The notes: generated by a model from the sequence alone, not told the origin. 64,000 nt of DNA from Chaenocephalus aceratus (GCA_023974075.1 CM043796.1:23986927-24050926), one strand, 5' to 3'; numbered from the stretch's first letter, positions 1 to 17,189 are shown. Program-made: numbers and translations.

Positions 1-65
1 AACAATTCACCATTCACTGACAACCACCTCCGTTTGTTTCCTCTCTTTAACACAATCAATAACAT

Positions 66-67
<2 letters not shown>

Positions 68-130
<63 letters not shown>
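68..130. repeat. (GT)n microsatellite
   Basis: Uninterrupted GT dinucleotide run of about 63 bases, in the 5' flank of barhl1. Apparent reading frames across it are repetitive Val-Cys or Thr-His artefacts. Confidence 0.97.
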
Positions 131-131
<1 letters not shown>

Positions 132-315
132 TAATCGGGGTAACAGTTGCACTGGCCCTCGAATTCAGGCCGTTTCCTAAAAGAGAAGAAAAAGTACAAT
201 ATCGACCTGTCCTTGACCAGAGGGACACTTCACCAAAACCAGCTGCACCATGAGCCAAACACACACAGGATTTATTTACTAGTATAATTATATTTAGTTG
301 CAGAAAAATAATGTT

Positions 316-400
316 TGTATTAGCACCAATATGACTCATATTGCTTATGGGCAGGTGTATGCCCATAAGCAATATATTAGTCCATATTGGTGCTAATACA
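316..400. repeat. Imperfect hairpin with arms of about 40 bp
   Basis: Left arm 316-353 and right arm 360-400 are near-perfect reverse complements around a six-base spacer (ggtgta). The ends are tgtattagcaccaatatg on the left and catattggtgctaataca on the right. The arms differ mainly by a few bases in the middle. It could be a small fold-back transposon or a hairpin-forming transcript. It lies about 2.7 kb upstream of the barhl1 start codon, and no open frame of interest covers it. Confidence 0.85.
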
Positions 401-2180
401 ATTATTTGTTTAGTCCAATTTTTAACAACTGAGCTAAACATTTAAAAGATAATTGTTTTACACCACCATCAAATGTGTTTTCCCCATTTCTGTATTTCCT
501 GCTGCTTTTATTGTTATAAATCGTTGCAAATTGATTTTTTTATATGTTGGTTCTTGACTGATGGTCGGACAAAATAAGTTGTAAATAAAAAAAATGGTTC
601 ACTTTTTGTACTTTTTAAGTAAATACTGAATACATATAGAATTAAATAATTCATAATTACAATCATTGGTTCCAGTCTTTGTCTTGAAAATGTAAAATAA
701 TGAAGCACGTTATGGCAAAATGTTAAGTTTATTTGTTACTTACATTTTATTTTTACCCACTCCTATCTTGAAAGTAAACAAAGATTAAACGCATGTCATC
801 TCAATTTCCCAAATGTATTTTACTTTGATATAAAAATGGGTAAAAGAAAGAAACTCAAACGCTGTTTTTGTTATAAAAGAGTTCAAATTAAAATCTAATG
901 TCTTTTAAGAAAACAAATCAAAATAATGTAATCTTCTCTATAAGTTCTGTAGGAGGTGATGACAAAGAGGAAGAAGTCGATGTAATCACCTTATGATTTA
1001 TTTACACTGTGGACATGCTGCACAGTGATGAGGATAAAGAGAGAAGACTGAGAGAGAAAGCATCCAACCAACCACTGCTGCTTTTCATGCCCCAGCAGAG
1101 GAGAAAGAAACAGCTAAGTCAGGGTGGGTGTGTGCTGCCTTATATCTGTGTTGTCCCCGCCTCATATGTGACAGCTTGCAGCCGTGATGGGACCCCATGG
1201 GAGACGGGAGCGGATTCACTAACCTGCCGGTGTCTGAGACCGCCGCGCGCCTCCAATCTGGTGGTCACATGGGGTGGAGGCGGAGGGGGGGCGCGGGGGT
1301 GTTGATGATGATGAGAGGGGGGGGTTAGTTAGATTATTAGGGGCTGTCGGGGCCGTCGCGCGGGGTAAACTGTTGTGCATATGTGGAGCTAAAAGTGCAG
1401 ACAATGGGATTTTTTTACGCATGTTAAAAAGGTGAAAAGTGTGAACAATGGCGGTTCACGCGTCTTCAAGTTGTGCGTCACGCTGCTCAGACCATTGTAA
1501 ATAATTACCAGACTATTCGATCATTATGAGGCTCTAAATGACCAACGACGAGGCATTTTTCGTATTAAAAAAATACAGCTTTTTCTTTATATCCACTTAT
1601 TGTAGTATTTCAAAAGGGCAACTTTAACATGTTTTCACATGGCATGTGTGCAAACTGTCAGGGGATTTTCAAACAAGTCAAAAGTAAGAAAGATCCAGAG
1701 ATAAATGAGAACATGGTTTTGCTATGATAAAAAAAAATAAATAGAGCCCCTCACAGGTTAAACTTATTTAAACAATATAATCACGAGGAGGGGTAATGAT
1801 AATTGTATAATTTAAAAATATATATCAAAGATAACAATAATAATATTTATTAGAATAAATAATATGCTCGAGTCATTTCTGTCAATTAATTTTACAAAAA
1901 ACAATCTGCTGCATAGCAATGTTTTATCTTACAAACCGATAAGTACATTTAAAAACTTAAATTAGTGATGACAATAAAACGCAAAATGCTGAACAAAAAG
2001 TAAAATAAAAAACGAAGGTGTGTGGTGTGAAACAAATCCGGTGAAAGAAACGCGAGTCGAGAGGAAAAACACCGAGCCTCTGCACATAATAACCCCATTA
2101 TAAGCCTCATCAATGATGTAATGAAAGCAAACAGTGTGAAAATTGCCTGTAAACAGTTGGATCTGAGTCTCCTGATGAAT
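401..2180. other. 5' flank of barhl1, no gene seen
   Basis: The first part (to about 1000) and last part (1500-2000) are AT-rich. A GC-rich stretch with G runs lies at about 1240-1370. No exon with convincing coding content was found on either strand. Proximal regulatory elements of barhl1 are plausible here, but nothing specific is demonstrable. Confidence 0.5.
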
Positions 2181-2189
2181 TCAGTGTCT

Positions 2190-2360
2190 CTTTTATAAAA
2201 GTGGGATGAGCCAGGGAGGATGGGAGCAAGGAGGGAGGGAGGGAGAGTGGGCGTGTAGGGAGGTCCACTTGCAGCTCCGCTCAGCCAATGAAGGCTTGTC
2301 ACAGGGGACTCACGTGGACGAGGCGCTCTTAAAACCTAGCTCCTGACTTTTCCTCAAGTT
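2190..2360 (+). promoter_or_regulatory. barhl1: Candidate barhl1 promoter
   Basis: A TATAAAA box lies at 2194-2200. A second possible core follows: CCAAT at 2285-2289, a CACGTG E-box at 2311-2316 and a TTAAAA near 2329, which would place a start near 2360. From about 2360 to 3139 the sequence is pyrimidine-rich and then mixed, fitting a long 5' leader of about 780 nt with several upstream ATGs. Which core is used cannot be decided from sequence alone. Confidence 0.4.
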
Positions 2361-3139
2361 CAATTTTTTGGGATTCCCTCCCACCCCGTCACTTCTCGTC
2401 CTTTTACTTGCCAGTTGTGACTACTTAACCCAGTTTACCTCTCCTTTTTGAGATTCTGCAGCGAGCATCGCGTCGTCTCGCTCCTTCCTCCTCCTCCCTG
2501 CTGCAGCTCTCGCTCGGACTCCGCTCTCTACTTCGTGTTTTAAAAAAAAGAAAAGGTTTTGTTGTTCTTAAAAGGAATGCGAACAGTTTGCGTGTGTGTT
2601 CACGAAGAGCTGAACATTTTTGCTACGGTCCTCTCTCAGGTCCGACTCGCCGGTACCTGTCCAAGGTGCTGAAACGCTTTTCTTCCCGGTGCACTGCTGC
2701 TCCAAAGAAATCCAGAACCAGTCCTATTTTCTGCATCTTTTCGTGCCCTGCGGGTGAGATACTTTCAGCAATAACTGACGAGGCTTCTGAACTCAGAACA
2801 GACGGAGGTGGTCCTGAAGGAAGCAAGAACAATCGACTGTGACTCTCAATACCGGCTGCATCGATTTCAAGAGGACACATCTTTCTCTACTTCACAAAAA
2901 GAAATTCGGATGCATGGACGATTGTTGTAACGCACTTAGCCTGGAGATATTTGCTCTTTAAATAACCAGTGGGGAAATTGGATGACTAGTTTTCATTTGT
3001 AGCAAAAACATTGTTCTGGGTACGGGGAGAGGTTTTTTTTCTCTTCTACTGGATCAACTTAAACAACACACCCTGCCTCCCAAAGATAAAACTTGTCCTG
3101 AATACCAAATGGTAGTTTGAGGAGGCCTCGATCGAGACA

Positions 3140-7690
<4,551 letters not shown>

Positions 7691-8985
7691 GCCGGGACAC
7701 TGCTGATTTTTATTGTACGCCAACCATGGCAGCTTTGGACTCGAGAAGAAGAAATAAAACAAAGACAGATTAAAATAAAAAACGCGACGAACAAGAGGAA
7801 AAACTGTTCGAGGGCCTTTATATGGTGCGAAAGGTCAGAAGTCTGTGGACGGAGCTTTGTGACTAACTGTCTGTATACTGAAGGATTTTATTCATTTATT
7901 TTTGGGACAATGAACTTTATTTATTATTTATTTATTTTTCAAGAATCAAAGCATCTAAGTTATGTATTTATTTGAACCACGTTTCAGTATTTCCCCCCAA
8001 AAGATAGGATTGTTGGTGACACTTTGACCTACAGTTCAATGCCAATTGGACCCCCCATTGGCATTATTATTATTATGTTTTATTATAATTATTATTACGG
8101 AGAGTTAAAGTGTGACGAAAGCATCCTTCCATGTAATATGAATATAATGTAGAGGGATCCAAAGGAACCAATTAATAAATACTTCCTCTTTTTTCTTTCT
8201 AAATATGTCATTGATTTCCTTTGTTTACAAGTGAAGATGATCAGCAGTCATAAACCTGTAAATAAGAATATTTTGCATTTTATTCGAACGAGACTGATTT
8301 TTAAAAGAAACCTTCCTTTTTTTTAATCTATAAGTGCTTCTATTTCAGACCAGTCCAGTTAATAGGCTAGATTAGCCAACAGAAACTATTAAAAAAAGTG
8401 GGTAAAACCTATTTGTCTGAGAAAGAATGCCTGACCCACATAACACGAGAGCTACGGAAGAAATACATCTATATTAAGTCTTTTTCTCGTTCTTAGTTGA
8501 AGATTTAGCGAAGTACAAATGTCAAGTAATTTATAAAAAAAAGCAGTTTTATCCCTGCAGGGGGGAAACGGGGACGCAATCACGTCAGAAATGTTTCATT
8601 TTCTATCGACAAACAGCGGTCGGACTCGGGTCCAGGTGCACCTGCCTGTTGATTTAGATGTATTTGAACAGACGTTGTGTTACTTATGTTATACTTCATA
8701 TGAAGGGCGTGATAACCCTTAATTGTTATACTCTCCTTTGGTGAAAATGTATATTGCAGATATCAAACTTGTGGAGTGGTTCTCGTATATTTCCTGGATC
8801 GTTTTTTAAATTATTTTATTTGTTTCGTTCCTCTAGCTTTCCCCTCGAACTCTCTCCCCATTTGGTGAAATTCATTTTTGTGAAATTCACAGCAACAGTT
8901 GGACAGAAAAAAAGGGGGGGGATTTGATGTAAAAGAGAATTACTTTTATAAATGTGGAAATAAAAGTCTTTCATTTAATGACGTG
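7691..8985 (+). other. barhl1: barhl1 3' UTR with AU-rich elements
   Basis: T/A-rich sequence follows the stop. At about 7889-7970 there are repeated ATTTA pentamers (for example ttatttattatttattta), resembling mRNA-destabilising AU-rich elements. Candidate polyadenylation signals AATAAA occur near 7751, 8173 and 8959-8964. The last is followed by a T/G-containing stretch and is the likely distal end. A small inverted repeat aatgccaat / attggcatt lies at 8039-8069. Confidence 0.55.
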
Positions 8986-10079
8986 GCTGCTTGAATATGT
9001 GAAAGAAAAAATGCCACGGGGCTTGTCTGACGGATTGAATCACACGTGGATTTACGAGACAAAAGGAGGACAAAACAGCAGCAACACCTGATAGTTTGAT
9101 GCAACCAATATGCCCGTGATAAACGTGATACTTTGTGAAGTGTCTTGTTGCATTACATTACCCTAGCCTCAAAGGAAGGCGATTCAGGATAACCTTCATA
9201 TAAGAAATCACCCAAGTATATATGGATATACAAATACCGTTTGAATAATACAATTACAACTAAGCGAAATCATTGTGGGAAAAAAGAGGAATTTGATATT
9301 TTCAAACTTTGGGCTGGTGCCACATAAACACCTCTATTTCGGAAGTAGCAACAAATCCCCTCGAGTTTTTAATTTGAACCAGAAATAGAAAAATAGATTT
9401 TTTTTTTGGGCTTGATTGGCCACCGTTAAAAATATGATTCATTATGAATTGATACGAACACATGTCAGTGTCAATGAGCAAAGGTTAAGGAGATGGCTGG
9501 TGGAGCTTTAATTAAACATCTCAACTTTTCTGGAAGCAGCTGGAAAAATAAACACAATTTTAAGGGCTCGGGGTGGGGGGGGGGGGGGGGGGGGTTATAT
9601 TAGAGGAAATCGTGTTTGAGTGAATTTTGAACATGTCTGTCAAACGACTTTTCCTCCTCTGTTTGGTTTAGTGTCGATCCTTTAATTTGTTTAATGTTGA
9701 GATGAGGGTTTGGGGGGAAAAAGAAAAAGTTAAGAGTGTCACCAGTAGTGTAGTAGGTTTTACATCCGTTTTCTTAACCTTTAGCAGAGATTTGCAAAAA
9801 GATTCCACAAATTCAAGTTGGAAAAATGTTTCCGTTAATTACATAAAATGATATATTTTATATTGGTCCTTTAATGAAAAGGTATAAATGCATTTAATTG
9901 CAAAATAGAAAAAAGGGGGAAGTTTGATTGGAAATGTAAAGCAAACATTAGGCTCGCACACACAAGGGCCTTGCACACACAATAACTATCCCCTATCCTC
10001 CTCTCTCTCTCACACACACGTTCACACACGTTCAAAAGTGCAATCAAAGATCAATTCCAGCTAATGTCTTTAGAGCAGG
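8986..10079. other. Intergenic, no gene seen
   Basis: Contains a poly-G run at 9575-9594 and short CA/CT repeats at about 9955-10030. Otherwise unique AT-rich sequence without a recognised gene or repeat family. Confidence 0.5.
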
Positions 10080-10880
10080 GCCAACAAAGCAGAAGGGTGT
10101 TCTGTCCAAAATGGAGCCCCTGTCGCCCCCTCCCTCCTCCCATACTCGTCTTCACCATTCCCACTTTCCTAAATTAACAGCAGCAACTCCTATTCGTTTT
10201 CCATAAACAATGCAGGAGATGAAATATTAATGTTATGTGCGCAATTGTTTAAGTGCCCTAAATGATCCCATTTGGAAATTGATTGTTTCCATCCTTCTTT
10301 TCCTTGAGGGTGCTGGATGTGCGCTCCGGTGCCAAACGGCTCCAACAGCTGGTGACCGGGCTGGAGCTGACTGCAGACCGGGGATCAGCGTGGGGACAGC
10401 TGGTCAGCGGCTCCAACTCCACCCCCCTCTTTCCTCCCTCCACCATACACATTTCACCCAACTCTCCCCCTCGTAGTCTGCGAGGACTATCCGGGGCCGC
10501 GGCGCATTGGGGGTTAAAGGAGTTCAGGCTGACGGACAAGACTTGGCGTGTAGGATGTTAACGATTAGACAAAAGACTTTAATAGGTTTTAATTGAAAGT
10601 CGATAATGGCTTTGATAGCCGGCTCCCCCTGCTGTCATCCACGCATGGCACCTGTTATGGGGCCTCCACTTAGTGGCTGACCACGCCGTGAAATATCAGA
10701 CTGACGGCCTGATAACTGGCGCGTTTATGATGCGGAAAATTGCATTAAAAATACAGTGGGCCCAGCACAGTTCCGAGGACTGGGAAAGTGAAGAGGGAAC
10801 AAAACAAAAAAAATATCAAACACCTCCCAACTTGCAAAATGATCATTATAGTCCCATCATGAGGATCCGTGACCGATTTA
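10080..10880. promoter_or_regulatory. Candidate conserved enhancer block downstream of barhl1
   Basis: Non-repetitive sequence with motifs common in developmental enhancers: CATAAACAATG (Sox/Fox-like), GAAATATTAATG, GCGCAATTG, and GTTTTAATTGAAAGTCGATAATGG near 10586, then CGCGTTTATGATGCGG near 10723. Open frames across 10237-10561 match no family I know and are read as chance frames. Conservation is not tested. Confidence 0.35.
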
Positions 10881-11209
10881 GATAACGACGACCCCTCTTC
10901 GTGAAAAGGGGGTTATTCTTGCAAAGTGCGCAGCTTGTTATATAAGGAAAAGCCCCCGTGTGTGTCTTGTTGGGTGACTCTTTTTTTGCATGTGAAAGGC
11001 TGGTGGTAAATCCCCCGGCTCTTACCGTGGATTGTCCCCGGCTCAGGGTTAATGAAGTGCGGATGGAGTCTCGTTGAGCTCCCGACAGACACAAAAAAAG
11101 AAAAAGGCTTAGGCCCAGAGGATCAGTGACTCTGCTTAATCCCATGGACTCCTAATAATGATAATAATTCAAAAGGAAAAAACTAAACAAAAAACAACCC
11201 CTTTTGATG

Positions 11210-11600
11210 AAATTAAGGCTGAATCTAAGCGTAATTGCATTGTGCTCGTGGTGTGAACGCTTTTAGATTCGCTTTCGTTTCTTCCAGTGGAACAATGAGG
11301 CAAATCTGCAGCTTATTGTTTCAATGCACTGGCAGCGTTTTGCTTAAAAAAATCCGCGGGGGAAATGAAAAATAGATCAATTAAAATGTTCAAGAAACGC
11401 ATGGCCTATTTTGCAGTTCTTCCTAGCCATAAACGAAACGAACTAATTTTACAGTTTCATGCCCATAAGCGGAATGTGCCTTTACATGGGCTATTATATC
11501 AGCTGTTAGTCAAAGAAGAAATTACATCAATTTATTCCCAGATGCATATACAGGCCTCTATCCTACATGTATTTAGGATATATTGAAATAACCTTTGAAG
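11210..11600. promoter_or_regulatory. Candidate conserved enhancer block
   Basis: Long low-repeat stretch with GCGTAATTGCATTG, GAACAATGAGGC and TATTGTTTCAATG (Sox-like), then ATAGATCAATTAAAATG and CCATAAACG. The 73-codon frame inside it has no recognisable domain. The texture suggests a non-coding conserved element rather than an exon. Confidence 0.35.
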
Positions 11601-13869
11601 GCATCATAGCAGAGAAGTGTTTCAAAAACAGAGCAAAACCGTCTTATTACACTATACCCTCCAAACATGCTCCAAACAAAAGTGTTTGACTTTGACTTTT
11701 TGAAATATGGCAGTCTGTTTCAAATAGGATCCTTCAGTCTATACGTTAAAAAAGTAAATATAAGATACAGTTGGATGCACTTGTGTTTGCTGTATTTAAA
11801 GTAGAAGGGAAAGTAGGGCAAATGGTGTGTACTGAACCTGGAAGTATTTTCCAAATACATATAAAATACAAATAAAATATTCACCCAACTTTATTCACCT
11901 CACCAATATTTCTATGGCTCAATAGCTGAAAATAAGAAATACGAGTGTGGCGTTTAAATGAATGTGACTCAGCAATGCACAGAGATGATGATGAAGTATC
12001 AGTAAAGGGGAGAGAGTTTTAGAGATCCTTGCCTGGAGGTACGGGGGCGTGAGGAGGAATGAAAGCTTTGTGGAGTGGAGGGGAGATAACCCCACTAATC
12101 ATTCCCCCAATATGACGGGGGAGAACTACAAACTTGGGTCAGGGGCGCAGGGATTGACATCCCAATCTCAGCAAATAATGAAAGCTTTCCTCTCGGATCA
12201 GAAGGAGGGTTAGTGAGGAAGGCAGGAGAGGAGAGAGGGAGAAAGGGGGATAGATGCGGGGAAGAAAGAGGTGGGGCTGCTGCTATTGCACAACCACACA
12301 CATAGCCTTCACCTCAAATCTTTCCTTTTCTTGTTGGACTGCAGAGGACATTTAATATCCCAAATGATTGAGTGACATTAGCATTTCGGACAGCATCTAC
12401 AACCCACTCGTGCCCCATTAAAAACAACAATATCTTCACGTTTTTCAAATGATAGGATTCACAGCTTGGTGGAAAGTTTTACAATGAACTTATAAGTGAA
12501 ATGTGTCAAAATACAACACACAGGCTGGCATTATTGTATGTTTTCACATGGCATAGCCCAGCTAGCTAAGCCAACAACGCTATGATACTCAAACTAAAAT
12601 GGTATTCATGCAATAATGGCAGAATGGAAACAAATTGAACACATTATATCAGGAGGTCACTAAATCATAACATAGTTAGCTTCTATGTTGTTGTTTTTTT
12701 AAAGAGTTACATATTGTATTTAGGTGGTTAATTGACAAAAACTGCTTAATTTAATGTATAAGTGTTACTATTGGATACAAATGTAATTGTGGTCTATAAC
12801 GGCCAGGGTTGGTTTTTTGTCAGTTATTCAATTTTCAGGACTATTTGGTGCAAAGACACATTTCAGTTGATACCCAGAAAATAGGGAAATTCTATTGCCT
12901 TTCCTTAAACCAGCATGGATTATTGTAACAGTCACCGAGGAATCAGAGGCCTGCCGTCCCCAGTGAAGCAACAAACTAGAATGTGTCATGACTGGCAGTC
13001 CGCAGCGAGAGGGGAAGCAACGTTGAAAATAGTAGCAACACAAGGGGAAAAACTACTCTGTTTGTAAAACCCCCGTCCATCAAAATTCTCAAATAATAAT
13101 CCTTTCAAGAAAAAAAATAAATAAAGAAAAAAAGTATACATATAAATTAGAGGATTGCTATATGTATCCGTATGTCCAGATGGTAAAAGGAAGAGCACTA
13201 TGTGCCATAATATTAGGCAGATGTAATGGGTCTAATCCAAATGTTATATATTTCATATTAATTTAAAGGGCTGCACTGAGGAAATTAAAACTTAAAAAGC
13301 AACTCAACAATGCAAAAAACTACTCCTACATTGACACACAAATACACACAAAACCGACACACTGTTGTCCCTTTCCCCTTTTCCCAGGGAGTGCTGAAAG
13401 CTGTGTGTCTTGCAGCAGGGGGTCTGTGTAAGCTACATTACTATCAGATGACACAGAGATTATTCAATCAATACCTTGTTGTGTTACGGCAGGCTTCGCC
13501 GCCCATCACACTGCGCTCTCAGCGGCCTCAGAGGCCAGACAACATGGCAAAGAAAAAAAACACACACCCTGAGGCTTTGACCCCCACCGGCCCACCAGCC
13601 CTGGAAATGCCTCTGGGAGCAGACGACAACCTGGAGCAATGAGCAAATCTCACACTGATCCGTAAACGTCTTCAAGACAAAGACATTCAAGGATATGCCA
13701 AAACCGGACATTAAATTAAAAATTAAATTCCACCACGAACAGTCATTTTTTTCATAATACGAATGCAAAGTTATTCATCTTCAGTAGATACGATGTGATG
13801 GATTCAGCAATAGCAAAACAAGAGTGAAAAATAACCCTTCGGTGTGAAATCTCAGACTGCTTGATGTAC
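11601..13869. other. Intergenic, no gene seen
   Basis: Mostly AT-rich unique sequence. G/A-rich stretches lie at 12060-12290. No coding exon, RNA gene or clear transposon was recognised. Confidence 0.45.
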
Positions 13870-14770
13870 AGGTATGAGTTGGCTTGACTGCTATTTTGTG
13901 ATTTCTAGTGACGATAACAGCATTTGATAGACGACAGGAGGCATTTCACGACTGCGTCCTAATTGATGGTTTTTTAATTTCCATAGTTCTATATACTGAA
14001 AGGTTACACGGCCCTTAATAGATGGAAATAACAAGTGGGAAGACTGTTTAAAAATACATCATATCCCATTATACATCCAAGGTCAACATCTCATAATAAA
14101 TGTAATTCTCCAAACCCTGAAAAAGCAGATCTTTCCTTGAAACTTCACACAACACAGCAGTGATTTACTATTTATAAGTGTTCCCTGCATGCAGCTTATA
14201 AATGTGGAAGACTGTCCATGATGCGGTCTCATTTGAAAGCGGGCTAAATTAAAGGGAAAAGGCAGTTTCTTGGACACCCCGGTGGACCCTGGGGGTCACG
14301 GACCGGGGCCACAGGGAGGCCTCTCACCTCATAAACATAAAGGGAGGAGAGGTGCATCAATAAATGATGAGGAGTGGTATACATGTATTTTTAACGGTGC
14401 TTCTGTGTGATGTCTGGCAGCTCTCTCACACTCGGTCTCCTGGTGGAGGGCAGAGAGCAGAGAAGGACCACGCATTTTTGAATTAGACCTCTCCCCTCCC
14501 TCCCTCCCTCTCTCTCTGTGTTGGGGTGAGGACAGGGAGGGGGCTGAGTTAAGGGGGCCAGGTGGTCTTTGTGAAAGTAAATAAAACTGTATCGATGGCT
14601 AACAGGTTCCTGATTGTCTCAGCAGGGATGTTGCTGTTTTTAATGTGTGAGCGATTTGACTAGAGATTGTTATAAAGCCATAAAATATGTGCGTCGTGAT
14701 TTTTTTTTTGATATTGGCTTGAGATGGGGCCGGCTGATATGATTTCATGTAATTTGTGTTGACATATATA
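13870..14770. promoter_or_regulatory. Candidate enhancer cluster
   Basis: Unique sequence with CCTAATTGATGG near 13958, CATTTATAAG-type and ATTTATAAGTG motifs near 14170, GGGCTAAATTAAAGGG near 14240, and AATAAATGATGAGG near 14359. A CT-rich tract lies at 14488-14518. Function is inferred from composition only. Confidence 0.25.
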
Positions 14771-14819
14771 AACAGTGTATATACATCATGTTATGGCACA
14801 TCAGACAAAAGCCTTCATC

Positions 14820-15012
14820 TGCGTGGTGGCGAAGTCGATAGGGACTTGGCTTGGCAACTGGAAGGTCACCAGTTCAAGTCCCGGCAAGACCAAGTGCTAC
14901 CGAGGTGTCCCTGAGCAAGGCACTGCTCCCCGGGCGCCATTCCAAATGGCAGCACACTGCTCCTAACACTAGGATGGGTCAAATGCAGAGAAACAATTTC
15001 CCCACGATTAAA
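14820..15012 (+). repeat. tRNA-derived SINE, family A
   Basis: The 5' part resembles a tRNA promoter region, with a box B-like AGTTCAAGTC at 14871-14880. The body then has the motif TGAGCAAGGCACTGCTCCC and the tail GGGTCAAATGCAGAG...TTTCCCCA found in common teleost SINEs. It is not an intact tRNA gene because the cloverleaf does not close. Confidence 0.7.
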
Positions 15013-15699
15013 AAAAGTCCATTTTATCTTAAACAAACTTTATGGCTGCAACAAGAAATTAATTTCTCAACTGTTATAGTCAATTAATGTATTCTTTAGT
15101 GTTAAACTTTAAATACAAATAATAGGGACAATTAAAGCAGCTCAAATGTTGCATCAGATCACTTTTACATGATAAGGTCATTTACTTTGTTCATTTAGCA
15201 CTTCACAAATCTTCTGCTTGGAATCAATAGAAAATAAAACGTTCAGTAAAATAATGAGTATTTTTGATTACATCTCCACAATGGGAGACAAATACAAAGT
15301 TATCATCCGACACATTCAACGATTGAATATAAAACAAATGAATGTTTATCCATATGGTGACTTGGCAACAGTGTTTACAACCTGCACAAATTCACGCTCC
15401 AACAAACCATAAACTGTTGATTTTCTTTTACATGTTTCTCGTATTAAGCATTCGACTCAGTGCTGGAAGAATGAAGCGAGCGTTGCAACAATGCCAAGGG
15501 AGCAACATGGTGTTCTCTGGCAGGGAGGAAATGATAGATGTTGTTGTAGCTCACAGGGGTACGACTGCAATCCATTCAATCAGGAATAACAACACAGCCT
15601 CATTTTGATTTACACATACGAGCGTTCTCAGAATTATTGTCATTATTCTAATATATCTCTATCAGCAGCTGTGTGTAGTGCAGAGCTGTACCCTATTCA
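15013..15699. other. Intergenic, no gene seen
   Basis: AT-rich sequence between the SINE and the retroelement tail. The short open frames show no recognisable protein. Confidence 0.4.
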
Positions 15700-15830
15700 C
15701 ACATCAGTAGATGTTGCTTGGCTCTGAAACCTGATGTACTTATATGATTCTGTTTTCTTCCTGGTCGAATGTACTTATTGTAAGTCGCTTTGGATAACAG
15801 CGTCAGCTAAATGTAATGTAATGTAATGTA
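15700..15830 (+). repeat. Truncated SINE/LINE 3' tail
   Basis: Ends with GTAAGTCGCTTTGGATAACAGCG and a short TAATG repeat. The same 3' tail occurs in the SINE copies at 41271-41459 and 42762-44228. The 5' part is missing or too diverged to recognise. Confidence 0.7.
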
Positions 15831-16149
15831 GATTACCTCTGAGTGCAAACAAATTAACAAAATGTCTCTTTTTATATCAGTTTATATCAACAGATCGTTT
15901 GAGCATCCATCGCTGAGCCCTCTGATTGGACAAGCAACTAATAAAGTCTGGTCAATGGCATATCATTGTCACAGAAACTTATTTTGGTAATAATTAGAAT
16001 ATCAATACTGAGCAACGTGAAGACTCAGAGGCACCACAGTGAGCTATTATGTATAACACCTGGGCCATTAACCTTTACTGTGTTTATTCATGATCTTATT
16101 CATAGTTTAATACAAATATCAGACAAGAGTTAAACATGCTCACATGAGC

Positions 16150-16513
16150 TTAAAGGTGGGGTAGGTAAGTTTGATTATATTCCATGGAATGCTCTTAACA
16201 TCCCGATAGCAATGAATATCTTAATTGCTTTGACACAAAATCCATAAAAAAATGTCATCTGTAGAAGCCGTGGCGCTGTAAAAAGCACGACCAATCATCT
16301 GAGCCGGCCCGGCTAAAGTAACTGGATGGCCTACCTGCCTGTCAGCCTTCCATCGGGGCACAAACTTATCTCGTGCCCTCATTGGTCATGTGTGCGTTCG
16401 TGTGTGTTGGAGGAGGGGCTCTGTGAGGAAGTGGCAGATTTTTTCCGGCTGTGTATTTTCTAATCCTAGCGCACTAAAGCTGGTTTCTCCAAAATTACCT
16501 ACCCCACCTTTAA
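16150..16513. mobile_element. TTAA-flanked MITE, copy 1
   Basis: Begins TTAA-AGGTGGGGTAGGTA and ends TACCTACCCCACCT-TTAA, giving terminal inverted repeats next to TTAA on both sides. The interior GGAATGCTCTTAACATCCCG, ATAGCAATGAATATCTTAA and CGACCAATCATCTGAGCCGG is shared with copies at 21175 and 51788. This copy lacks about 30 bp of the inner left terminal repeat. It has no coding capacity. The TTAA duplications suggest a piggyBac-type origin, but because TTAA may belong to the palindromic end this is not certain. Confidence 0.85.
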
Positions 16514-16936
16514 GGTGGTCTCTTATAAAATAACAAAATAAAACATTATTATAACTAATTATTACTACTGATAATAAACTGGATGAATTGATACAATGTT
16601 TAAGATTAGATACAACATGCTTTTTCAAGTACATTTACTCAGGTATGACTATAACTGAGATACAAGCATTTCCATATTACACATTTCATCTACTCAAATA
16701 GATATAGTTCCTGACTTAATATAATATGTTAGCCAACTCATTATGATGCATTATTATAGATTACACTACCTATTCAGTAATACAAATACACTCTACATTT
16801 ATGAGGTGCAACATTAAATGCATAGGCTATTATAATCTGACACTATAATAAATCATTCAGAAATGGGGCATCTTGCATAAAGACATGTTTTACTTTTGCT
16901 ACTTTGTGTATAATTTTATGCTTGAACTTTGACTTG
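16514..16936. other. AT-rich spacer, no gene seen
   Basis: Low-GC sequence between a MITE and a hAT-like element. Nothing recognisable on either strand. Confidence 0.4.
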
Positions 16937-17133
16937 TATTAGAGCAGTGGTTCTCAAAGTGGGGGCGCGCCCCGCCCAGGGGGGCGCAGAGGCATGACAA
17001 GGGGGGCGCTAGAGACCAGGAGGAAAAATAGTTATTACAAATAAAAAAAATCATATTTTGAACAATTATTGATTCGAAAATAATATGATACAGTACTATT
17101 ACGTCTGGGTCTCTGTGTTTCATTAAAGCTCGG

Positions 17134-17136
<3 letters not shown>

Positions 17137-17188
<52 letters not shown>
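17137..17188. repeat. (GT)n microsatellite inside the hAT-like element
   Basis: About 52 bases of uninterrupted TG dinucleotides. Confidence 0.95.

Positions 17189-17189
<1 letters not shown>

Noticed and set aside
10237..10561. A small protein gene downstream of barhl1
   Set aside because: Overlapping frames on both strands with no recognisable domain, no splice context and enhancer-like composition.
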